Source: Acanthopleura granulata (lineage: Eukaryota > Mollusca > Polyplacophora > Chitonida > Chitonidae). Taken from it: 64,000 nt of DNA. A model generated the notes under the pieces. The model did not search any database. It saw only the letters and a list, made by a program, of their open reading frames with translations, and was not told where the DNA came from. Shown in pieces: positions 11,901-21,527 of the stretch. Position 1 is the stretch's first letter, and the number at the start of each line of letters is the position of its first letter. Where the stretch lies: assembly GCA_016165875.1 (NCBI GenBank), contig JABBOT010000080.1, positions 18,572,572-18,636,571 of the forward strand, read 5' to 3'. A program made the translations under genes and the position numbers.

Positions 11901-13760
11901 CTTCAGCTGGTAAGATCCGAGTTCAAATCTTGGTGTTTTCTTTTATTCCACCATTTAACAGCATATATCGTTATACAGTATTTAACGGGAGCAGTTGTCT
12001 TGTTATTATATTACAATGTAGTCCTCGCGGTAGTCTTCAGTTCATTTGACTTGGTAGAGCCCTGGACTTCAGCTCGTAAGATCCGAGTTCAAATCTTGGT
12101 GTTTTCTTTTATTCCACCATTTACCAGCATATATCGTTATATGGTATTTAACGGGAGCAGTTGTCTTCTTATTATATTACAATGTAGTCCTGGCGGTAGC
12201 CTTCAGTTCATTTGAGTTGGTAGATCGCCGGATTTCAGCTGGTAAGATCCCAGTTCAAATCTTGGTGTTTTCTTTTATTCCACCATTTAACAGCATATAT
12301 CGTTATACAGTATTTAACGGGAGCAGTTGTCTTCTTATTATATTACAATGTAGTCCTAGTGGTAGCCTTCAGTTCATTTGAGTTGGTAGAGCCCTGGACT
12401 TCAGCTAGTAAGATTTGAGTCCAAATCTTGATGTTTTCTTTTATTCTACCATTTACCAGCATATATCGTTATACGGTATTTAACGAGAGCAGTTTTCTAG
12501 TTATTATATTACAATGTAGTCTTAGCGGTAGTCTTCAGTTCATTTGACTTGGTAGAGCCCTGGACTTCAGCTGGTAAGATCCGAGTTCAAATCTTGGTGT
12601 TTTCTTTTATTCCACCATTTACCGGCATATATCGTTATACGGTATTTAGCGGGAGGAGTTGTCTAGTTATTATATTACAATGTAGTCCTAGCGATAGTCT
12701 TCAGTTCATTTGACTTGGTAGAGCCCTGGACTTCAGCTCGTGAGATCCGAGTTCAAATCTTGGTGTTTTCTTTTATTCCACCATTTACCAGCATATATCG
12801 TTATACGGTATTTAATGGGAGCAGTTGTCTAGTTATTATATTACAATGTAGTCTTAACGGTAATCTTCAGTTCATTTGAGTTGGTAGAGTGCTGGACTTC
12901 AGCTAGTAAGATCCCAGTTCAAATCCTGCTGTTATCTTTTATTCCACCATTCACCGGCATATATCGTTATATGGTGTTTTACGGGAGCAGTTGTCTTCTT
13001 ATTATATTACAATGTAGTCCTAGCGGTAGTCTTCAGTTCATTTGAGTTGGTAGAGTGCCGGACTTCAGCTGGTAAGATCCGAGTTCAAATCTTGGTGTTT
13101 TCTTTTATTCCACCTTTTAACAGCATATATCGTTATACGGTAGTTAACGGGACCAGTTGTCTAGTTATTATATTACAATGTAGTCCTAGTGGTAGCCTTC
13201 AGTTCGTTTGAGTTGGTAGAGCGCTGGACTTCAGCTAGCAAGATCTGAGTTCAAATCTTGGTGTTTTCTTTTATTCCACCATTTACCAGCATATATCGTT
13301 ATACAGTATTTAACGGGAGCAGTTGTCTAGTTATTATATTACAATGTAGTTATAGCGGTAGCCTTCAGTTCATTTGAGTTGGTAGAGCCCTGGACTTCAG
13401 CTCGTAAGATCCGAGTTCAAATCTTGGTGTTATCTTTTATTCCACCATTTACCAGCATATATCGTTATATGGTATTTAACGGGAGCAGTTGTCTTCTTAT
13501 TATATTACAATGTAGTCCTAGCGGCAGCCTTCAGTTCATTTGAGTTGGTAGACCGCCGGACTTCAGCTGGTAAGATCCGAGTTCAAATCTTGGTGTTTTC
13601 TTTTATTCCACGATTTAACAGCATATATCGTTATACAGTATTTAACGGGAGCAGTTGTCTTGTTATTATATTACAATGTAGCCCTAGCGGTAGTCTTCAG
13701 TTCATTTGTGTTGGTAGAGTGCTGGACTTCAGCTGTTAAGGTCCGAGTTCAAATCCTGGA
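5959..13760. repeat. 166-bp tRNA-like satellite array, about 47 units
   Basis: The head-to-tail period is 166 bp. Identical blocks recur at 7,518, 7,684, 8,514, 8,846, 9,012, 9,178 and 9,344, all spaced by multiples of 166. Each unit contains TTTTATTCCACCATTTA, CAGCATATATCGTTATA and TTATATTACAATGTAGT. These are followed by a tRNA-like module: TTTGAGTTGGTAGAGC resembles a pol III A box, and about 35 bp later GAGTTCAAATCTTGG resembles a B box. The array therefore looks like a tandemly amplified tRNA-derived unit. Copy B has only three units at the same site. The recurrent 71-codon frames are a by-product of the repeat; 166 is not a multiple of 3 and the frame shifts in each unit. Confidence 0.95.
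7790..13103. repeat. Higher-order repeat: two copies of a 16-unit block (2,656 bp each)
   Basis: Diagnostic variants recur exactly 2,656 bp apart, which is 16 x 166. Examples are the unit starts 8,182 and 10,838, 9,012 and 11,668, 9,178 and 11,834, and 9,344 and 12,000. The GATTTGAGTCCAAATC variant recurs near 9,757 and 12,412. The first copy spans roughly 7,790-10,446 and the second 10,447-13,103. Borders were judged from where the unit variants stop matching. This points to a recent block duplication by unequal exchange inside the array. Confidence 0.85.
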
Positions 13761-14215
13761 GTGAACGCATCAATAACCATACTGGCTGACCCACTACTGT
13801 TACCTGCGACCACAGTGCTAAGATTCTTCAGTTAGGCCGTACCAGATATGTGTTAGATTGGTAGATGTCATTTAGAAAGTGAATTTTTAAGTAACAGTAT
13901 TATCGTTATTAGAGATTACACCTCCTATATGTAGCACAGGTTCTTGTGCTGAAAATTGGCTGAGACCTATCAGGGTTTCGAACCAAAGCCCTCACAGTTA
14001 GGCACCAAATCGCCAGCAATACACGTCGACCATCCAGACCACTCGACCAACCAGCCTTCTTGGTAGAAGGGAGAAGACTGGTAGACATTACAGCGAACAT
14101 GCAATACCCCTCTGATGATCAGAAATGACGCTGCTCTCTAAACTGAACATATCAGATTGGTAGATGTCATTTAGAATTTTTAAGTAACAGTATTATCGTT
14201 ATTAGAGATTACACT
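13761..14215. repeat. Array edge with an imperfect 300-bp direct repeat
   Basis: The block ATTGGTAGATGTCATTTAG, followed by AAGTAACAGTATTATCG and TTAGAGATTACAC, occurs near 13,857 and again near 14,157. Copy B repeats this arrangement near 34,391 and 34,690, so it is older than the large duplication. About 90 bp at 13,761-13,850 has no counterpart in copy B. A tRNA-like SINE lies between the two repeats. Confidence 0.7.
13925..14065 (-). mobile_element. tRNA-derived SINE head (copy A)
   Basis: On the minus strand GGTTGGTCGAGTGGTCTGG resembles a Leu/Ser-type tRNA A box, and GGTTCGAAACC is a perfect B-box match further on. Together they give a pol III promoter. It is duplicated at about 34,452-34,600. 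It is probably a SINE head or degenerate tRNA copy: no clean acceptor stem is visible and the A-to-B distance is long. Confidence 0.6.
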
Positions 14216-14668
14216 TCCTTGTTGTTGTTGTTCACCACCTAAGTGTTTATGACTCCAGCCCTGTGCACAATCATTGACTCAAACACAACCAAAAAAGCTA
14301 GTTCACTTACAACAGCAGCCTCCTTTCGCTATAATCACCTTATGCCATTCACGTGAAGGGTTGAGCAGCTAGCAGTAGATCGCTGTAACCTGAGATTGCC
14401 CCGCCCAAGTTTGCCAAAGTCACGCCATCAAGGGGCCTGGAGTAAAGGGGACATAACCACTACATACAATGCATAGATGAAGTTGTCCGCCAGTCTCATC
14501 AATACAAAAACTTGTATTTACTTATTTACTAACTGATTTTTTTGGCGATTATGTAGGAATGTCAGATAATACTAATTATTATTATTAACTTGAAGACGAG
14601 TATTTTTTTCATGTGAAGATTTTTAAAACAACTTTTCAACAAATCATTATCTTTTTTTTGGGATGGGC

Positions 14669-14933
14669 AATTGAATTATTTATTTACGTGATTGGTGCTT
14701 TACGCCGTACTCAAGAATATTTCACTTATACGACGGCGGCCAGCATTATGGTGGGAGGAAACCGGACAGAGTCCTGGGGTTGCTGGCAGACCTTCCCACA
14801 AAGGACAGGAGAGGAAGCCGGCATGAGTTGGACTTGAACTCACAGCTACTGCATTGATGGGAGACTCCTGAATTATTGCGCTGCGATATCGCGCTAACCG
14901 ACTGAGCGACGGAGGCCCCGAGAGGGAATTGAA
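14669..14933 (-). mobile_element. Near full-length tRNA-derived SINE with target-site duplication (copy A)
   Basis: Read on the minus strand, the element starts GGGGCCTCCGTCGCTCAG. It has an A box (CGCTCAGTCGGTTAGCGCG) and a B box (GAGTTCAAGTCC), then the body shared with other elements in this window (CCTCCCACCATAATGCTGG, GCCGTCGTATAAGTGAAAT). The short direct repeat AATTGAA flanks it at 14,669-14,675 and 14,927-14,933 and is probably the target-site duplication. The copy-B counterpart is at about 35,219-35,464. Confidence 0.85.
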
Positions 14934-17900
14934 ACTTAGTTTCTATCATTGATACACTAAGGCGGTGATCTTCCTTCCCCAGACGGAAACATTCGGTTCG
15001 TTGTTTGCTTTCTACCTTGCACTTTTGTTTCTATTCAATATTTCCTCATATGATTTTTCTGTCATACGAATAAACCAAGCAAAGAAAGTTTTGCAACTTT
15101 CGTTCTTCTAAATGTAAATATAAACTCCGATAAAATTTCAAACCAAAAATAGTAACGAAAGAAGCGAAATTTTAATGGCATAATATGTGACTAGTCTTTT
15201 ACAGGCCCCTCCACAGCCTCATCAGCGTAGGTCTTCGGGCCCCAGAGGAAAAGGGTCTTCTCAGTCGGCTCAGCGTTTGGTTCAACAGCATTTGGTTGGT
15301 TTTCCGCTGTCTTTCTTGCATTGTTTTTTTTTTTTTTTGGTTTTTTTTTGCATTCAGTATTTCTCTTATTATCACGTGTCGTTTGTGTCTGTTATAATAT
15401 ATCCAGCAAAGTAAGTTTTGCATCGTAGGTATCACAACTTCCATTATTCGCATATCTGATACACACATTCTTGTATATATGTAAAGACATAGTAAGATGC
15501 TAGAACCCTTGTGGGTGAGATTTGTCAATCTTTTTAAAAATTATTTTACATTTTGAGTCTCCATCTTACATTCCATTTCACGCAAGATGAAAACGGAAAT
15601 CGAATAGTAAATACCTTAAATTTGACGAAAAGTACAGCTGGTTGTGAGTTCAGGGTACTAGAATCCCTCAAGGGTGAAATCTGGCTTTTTTTTATTTCAT
15701 ATTCTTTTCCGAAATTGTCCTATCTTTCCTCTCACTTAAAGATCAAAATCAAATTCGAACTGTAAATACCTTAAATTTGACAAAACGTATAACATGTTCA
15801 ACACTCGTGAACCAAGGCAGTTGTGTTTTCTTAGTTCCTCCTGATGAGGAGGATTAGCTCTAGGAAGGGCCTCTGGTAAATGTGTATTGTCTCCTGATAT
15901 AAATTGTGCATGGCTGTTTGGGTAGACTACTCAAGCAGACCTATTAACTAAAACAACAGCTTTAATCACCCCACTGGAGTGCCATTGGGGAGGGGTTTAT
16001 AACTACATTCTAACAGGTTTTGCTCAGAAGTATTAAGATAAAGAACCAATTTACCCTTTCAAGGAGCAAGATAAATTGTATAATTTACCATCAGTAGGTT
16101 GATATGTTTACATTTTAACTGGAGGCAGAACAATTCTTGATTAAAACTGATGTGCAAACGAATTAATCACAAATTTTGTCACACGTAATACTACTCCAGA
16201 TATTTTGGCCTTTCTGCCTTTCTATTCTTGAGATGGTTGTGTGGTGAAATACTTTTATTTCTCGCTTATTTTTCAACATGATGCTAGGAAAATTTATCAC
16301 ACATGTAACTAAATACTTAAGCTCAAAATGGCCCCCACAAATTTATCTTTCCTAATTTTAAAGATATTAGTAAAAGCACATCAAAATTTCAAATATTTTT
16401 AATTGTTTGCAAGTTTTAACTTTACATGCTCACCCAGAACAATCTAACACGAATATTAAAAATCTGTGGGACTGTCCTCTAGTTTGAATAGTAAATTATC
16501 CATATAGAAATTATACATTCAGTATTGTGCTTGGTGTACATGTACAGAGATTAGGGGTCCACAGGTATAGGATAGCATTAAAACCGTGACATGGTCCTAA
16601 CAATCAAGTTGTACAGTTACCACGATACAGCTAAAATACTGCAACGGGGGGAGGGGGGGGGCGCTGTAAACTTTGTGGTGAGAAAAGTTCAGTCCATCTC
16701 GTTGTAGTTCATGTCATGTTCTGGATACTCTGCAGTACTGCAAACTTTTGACTGAATACCAGTGACCGGTAAATCAAAAATCTATAGTCTATATCACCTT
16801 ATGTATACATGCAGGTCATACAGCAGTACAATATGTCCAGATATATATGCGTGTACCACATTTATCTGTTCATCTGATTCCAGTTTAACGCCATGTTCAT
16901 GCATTTTTGACTTATGCTAATGTAGCAGTTAATGTGTCAGGAAGGAAGGAGATAATATTGAAATCCTGCCCAGGACTCGGTAGGTGTTCCTTACAACCCC
17001 CCTGACTTAAAGCCTCGGCCAAACTCGCGAGAGTTGGATTAGCTTTAGTGGGTATCGGGCCGCATTTTAGGACAGGTCAGCTGCGTTGAGAACAAGGCTG
17101 TGGTATACATTGAGTTAAGGAAGATTAAGAAGGTTTAATTTATTGACTTACTTGTTGCTGTTGAGAGCTTAATTATATTGGATGTTTTCTTGGGTGTTTA
17201 TGGGTGCATGAAATCGGGGCGCCCAAGTTAAGCCCCTAAACCACATACAGATCTTTATCAAGTTACTCACAAACTTTCCTAAGTGTGATAGACAAATATA
17301 TTGTAAAATGACCAACGTCCAACACGTTTAACGGATCATGAATCTTCAAACAAGCGTTTTTAATAAATATACACATATAAGTATGTATTTAAGTGTTAAA
17401 CATAAGTGTCTAAACATATATATTGGCCTATACTATAATGCTACAATCTCCAAGTGTTTAATATTTGATGCATAAAAGTTGTTTGTAAGTTAAACATCGA
17501 ACTTTACAGCGTATGCACACTGTCTATATTGGTGGAACACAATTAAGTGGTCCTCAACGAATGTATTGTTCCGCCACCGGCCACACGAGCGTCGTCCAAT
17601 GCTGATTGTCACCAAGACCCCAGCCAAAGTGGGGGGTGCTACAATTAAATACCCTGTACAAGGCCGGGTATGACCTTGTGTCTCATGCATGAGTCTTTCA
17701 TTGTTTAGAATGCGATAACATCTTGCAGATCGCCTCATGACATGAGTTCGACACAATCTCTTCACCCCTTGAACAATGAAAAAAGCGAACTCGAGCCTTC
17801 CTAGAGTCAGTGACCCTAAAAAAAAAACAATTTCCAAATGGCCATCATTTGTCCTTAATGAAAAACAACGCCTCGGTGTAAGTTATGGTGTGTTCCATGT

Positions 17901-20250
17901 ACGGGGGACATTGTCATCCAACCATTACCTCAGCGCCAGAAACATCGTCTCCATCTAAAACCTTCACCAACCTGAAGAAAAAGACATAAAAATGGCATCT
18001 GTGTACTTTGGCCAGCGACGCTTTTAAACAATTGTAAGGATACAGGACGCATACAGGATTATTTTGGCGAGAAAAGTTGACAGAAACTGCGCTGCAAAGT
18101 TTCTGACACGCTCATTCTGTGTACGGTGCCCTCTGATCGTCCATACAGTGGACGCAATGCAGAATTGTCCAGCCTTGGTTCTTAGATGTCTTGTTACATC
18201 TCTTCAGCGGCAATTATGCATGCAGTTCTGAGAGCGGTTACTATTACAGGTCTGGTGAGATTTTCCGGAAGACGACTAGAGTAATGACCGATGGAATAGG
18301 AAACTCGTAAAATTCCCTCCCAACTTTAACAAAGGGTCCAAAGCCGTGTGCTTCTTTGTTCTGTCTTGGATTACGTCACAATTCAAGGGGCTACTGGCAC
18401 TTAGGTAGTACACAAACACTGCAGTGTCACACCACAGCAGAAAAACGACGTGTTTCTCTGTGATTTGGACAATTTTGTGTGGCCACCCTAAAGTCTCCCA
18501 CTGCACATTTGTTTTGGATGCGAATTTACGGCAGGGAGGTTTCTCAGATCGACATCTTTCAAGGTTACACCAGCTCGACAGTTATAGAAGTGAAATATTT
18601 TTCAAATGCTGTTCGTCAAATTCATGCCTTAGCCATGACAATTGGTGAGCAAACTGGGAAGGCACTATGTTACTAGTGAACAATCAAATTGGACTGATTT
18701 CTTGGAATAATGTGAAAACTTACGTTGTTATTTTACAATCGTATTTCCACACAATCAAAACAAAACACACCAAAATCTTTGCTGCATGCTCTACACCAAT
18801 AATTTATTTGCTCAATGAATGAAAATAAATACAATTAAATAAGTTTATGTTATAATTGTAAAATTTTAACGAAGCCTATGCAGCTCTGACTGACGTCCAC
18901 TTTTTTACAACATTATTTCGCTAAGATTACAAATTGCATATCTTAGCCATCATCTGATCTCCGCGATAAGCTCTCTGTAGACTGAGGTATTGGTATTTTT
19001 CATGTCACAAAGCACTGACAGGAGAATGCAGCTAAACCCAACACAGTTTCAAGCAAAATTTAAGTCACTGGATGTATATTCTTTGTGATCGAGTAGAACT
19101 GTACAAGTACTAAATTGACATTTTAATCACTTTCATAACATTATTTTTAATAATAGCAATAATGATGATGGACAATATTTCAAATAATGAATGGAAAAAC
19201 ATACATATATTAGTTATAGATTTACCACTTGTTTTAAACTTGCCAAACAAAATTTTCTATAGCACATTTAGCTGAGGTTAAGGGCATTGATCTGACAAGT
19301 GACAAAGAATGAAACAAAGACCATGACTTCATTTGATTTTCTTTGTGTGTTTTGCTAAGTGTGTAAACCAAACAACCTCCGGTGTATCAACAGGGGTTAT
19401 TCGGACTTCAAAAGACATCAAAAGAATAATAAAACAAAATATGAAACACAAGCCAAAATATTCCTATCAGATACTGATGAAACTTTACATAAATTTGCAT
19501 AGAATGGTGCATGTAACTCAACAATACAGATCACGAGAGAAATTTCTCTGCAATTTATTTACTTATTAAACCTGTTTACATGTAGCATTTTAAGACTTTT
19601 ACGTTTTTAACCCACTAGAATAATATTAGCAATAGCTGCCAACAAAGCAGAAATTTAGTGTATGCCACATGGATTAATTAATCAATGGATTTGTCCTACT
19701 TTTTCGGTAAAGTTAAGGTATCAAAGCCCCAAAGGTTTCGGGCAATTCATTTTAAATTTTAACATCAGATATTTATCATTTATCAGAGTAATCAGAACAT
19801 TTTTGCTCATTCTAGATCAGATGAGATCAACAGCTGATGTTTATTAACATTTGTTCTGTCATGCCTTTATAAATTCATAAGCCAGTGAGACTGCTTGATG
19901 AAGTTTTGTTTGGGTTCCAACTGAACAGCTGACTGTCATGCTGACAATCAAGACTTAAGGGTCGGATGTCAAATACATGCCACTGGTAACACTTGAATTA
20001 AACACTCATGTTTAGCAGATAACGCAGCCAGTCCATAGGAGTGTTCGATATCGGAAGTAAAGCATCCAAAAAAAAAACAAAAACAAAAAATTAATAGACA
20101 GGATCTTCTGGCAAAAAAGGACACATACAATTACTTTGCAATTACAAATTAACAATTATAGTGGTCAGTACAAAAATTCCTTACCAAGCTAACAACAGAA
20201 TGAGCATAGAAAAACAAGTTTATTAACCTTTTTCTTTTTACACTTTAAAT
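14934..20250. other. Long non-coding stretch of copy A
   Basis: It aligns with copy B at about 35,465-41,870, apart from the indels noted elsewhere. Contents seen: an exon-like fragment near 15,203-15,300; poly-T near 15,324; a diverged two-unit repeat of about 157 bp around 15,590-15,790 (CCTTAAATTTGAC in both units); and a G-rich run at 16,646-16,664. Frames near 17,490-17,837, 18,276-18,676 and 19,333-19,569 have no recognisable motif, and the first carries a stop in copy B. I see no convincing gene. Confidence 0.6.
15203..15300 (+). other. Exon-like fragment, Gln/Pro/Ser-rich
   Basis: The acceptor-like TAGTCTTTTACAG is followed by an open, GC-richer stretch whose translation begins APPQPHQRRSSGPRGKG and continues SSQSAQRLVQQ. 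It stands out from its AT-rich surroundings. Copy B has lost the acceptor and the first codons to the 163-bp indel but keeps the remainder. It may be a stray exon or part of an old element; no family was recognised. Confidence 0.25.
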
Positions 20251-21042
20251 TTTCAAAGATAAATAACAATCATGAAATTTTCCGGCTGACAGTGGTGACA
20301 ACCGGTCTCCACTTTTCCTTAGTTACAATATAAAGTAACCTGGCCAAATCATCCATGTTTATTTGTAACAAAGCATAAAATTTTCTAATTCATAATTCAA
20401 AAAGCTTGAAGCACCACTGCCCCAAAATATAGTGAGTAAATATGAAAAGAAAAGTTAAATTTCCTTATACATCAAACCATTCCATTGATGATGAAATTCA
20501 ATCATGTCGAGTTTGTGGGGAGGAACCACTACAAATCCCGTACAGATCTGAGAAATTTGAACTTCCCCATCTTTAACTATTCCACTTCTGTTTGGTGTTT
20601 TCTTCATTCTTAATGAAAACAATAATGAAAAAAAATGCACTGGTTGCTCAACACATCTTTAAGGCATTTAGTCCATAATAATTCCATGCGCAGTTGTCTC
20701 CCTTTTTTGTACAAAAATAAAGCTCTGTCACGGAATAGTTCAGTAAAATGTTTCTGTTCACCTGTGAGAGGGCTGGTACATCAGTCCACTAAAGTCACAT
20801 GCCACAACTGACAGCTGAGTGGTTATACCCAATCCAAAACATCGTTATCAAGATGGTGTACATAATCCAAAAAGAGAACTAACACCAACTGTCAGGCACT
20901 TTTATCTGATTAGGAATTGTCCTTGGACTGTGACTGAAACGAGTTAAGAGCAATGTCAACAGCATTCTGCCATCTTGTCCTGTTTGGGAACATATGGAAC
21001 AAGGTACCAGTCTCATTGTACAGACAAGGCATGAGTCAGGCA
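20251..21042 (-). other. Duplicated 3' UTR region of tox (copy A)
   Basis: This sequence lies downstream, on the minus strand, of the orphan tox stop codon. It corresponds to about 41,900-42,699 in copy B, where it would be the real tox 3' UTR. It includes a frame of 61 codons (20,455-20,640) that is nearly the same in both copies but is not recognised. The UTR end could not be fixed. Confidence 0.5.
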
Positions 21043-21103
21043 TCACTTCACCGGTGTATATGTCCCTTGTCTATTGGAGGCCACCCAGGCAGTGAAGACA
21101 TCC
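21043..21103 (-). pseudogene. Orphan terminal exon of tox (copy A)
   Basis: On the minus strand the acceptor TTTGTTTTTCAG precedes 61 bp. One base completes an Arg codon, then come 19 codons and TGA, encoding [19 protein letters not shown]. This matches the C-terminus of TOX-family proteins (HCRDVFxAWVAS). Copy B (42,700-42,760) differs by one residue, Thr to Ala before PVK. Here the upstream tox exons are missing, because the duplication junction lies about 420 bp upstream inside the last intron. The exon is intact but has no partner in cis, so I call it a gene fragment. Confidence 0.88.
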
Positions 21104-21527
21104 CTGAAAAACAAAGAGCAAAATAAAAAAATGTCAAATTTAGTAGAGAAGACAATATTTATTATTTGTTTACCTGAGAGTTGTTTCATTTCATTACATT
21201 TTTTTCAGCATAAACCATGAAATAATAACGTAAATAAACATTTGAATGATATGGCGGGAATAAAGCTCTATCCCACTGAAAATACAACACTAACTGTTTA
21301 ACAGGGAAGCACCTCGGTGATTATATCACAATGTGTTATCTATAGCAACAAAACATAGTAAACAATCATGAATCATAATGCCATATATAAAACTTTTAAG
21401 GTATTCTTGGCGAACTTAGGTGTTTATTTATTTTTTATTATTATTAAACATACATGAGCAAAATTGCGTCCTTAATTAAGCTGAGATTTGATGGGAGACA
21501 TGAAATTAATACTGCGGAGTGTGACTG
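21104..21527. other. Partial last intron of tox, ending at the duplication junction
   Basis: It aligns with 42,761-43,184 of copy B and stops abruptly at GAGTGTGACTG. The next base begins the minisatellite. The trinucleotide CTG at 21,525-21,527 is shared by both parents of the joint: copy B reads GACTG|GTAATTT and the minisatellite unit reads CACCTG|ATGGTTT. This fits a short-microhomology joint. Confidence 0.85.

Larger units (their letters stand above)
1..21527. repeat. Segmental duplication copy A (left end outside window)
   Basis: Base 1 matches base 27,898, and the match continues collinearly to 21,527 versus 43,184. Known interruptions are the satellite array (7.8 kb here, 0.5 kb in B), a 163-bp block at about 15,062-15,225 present only here, and a 1.28-kb block present only in copy B. 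Content in order: ASTE1-like pseudogene fragment, ASTE1 gene, long non-coding stretch, and the last exon of tox. By analogy with copy B, about 6.4 kb of this copy should lie to the left of the window. Direct repetition on one contig fits a tandem duplication. An uncollapsed second haplotype is the main alternative, because the divergence is in the range of molluscan alleles. Confidence 0.93.

Noticed and set aside
5959..13760. Many overlapping 60-111-codon frames with a repeated peptide
   Set aside because: They come from the 166-bp satellite. The period is not a multiple of three, each frame ends in the next unit, and no start or splice context supports them.
13925..14065. Possible functional tRNA gene
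   Set aside because: A and B boxes are present, but there is no paired acceptor stem or clear anticodon arm, and the A-to-B spacing is too long for a tRNA without a long insertion.
15199..15528. 109-codon minus-strand frame
   Set aside because: Largely a translation of poly-T and flanking AT-rich DNA, and shortened in copy B.
17490..17837. 115-codon minus-strand frame
   Set aside because: The copy-B version carries a stop in the middle (near 39,352), and no family is recognisable.
18276..18676. Overlapping frames on both strands preserved in part between copies
   Set aside because: Differences between copies include amino-acid changes and shifts with no sign of constraint, and no motif was recognised.
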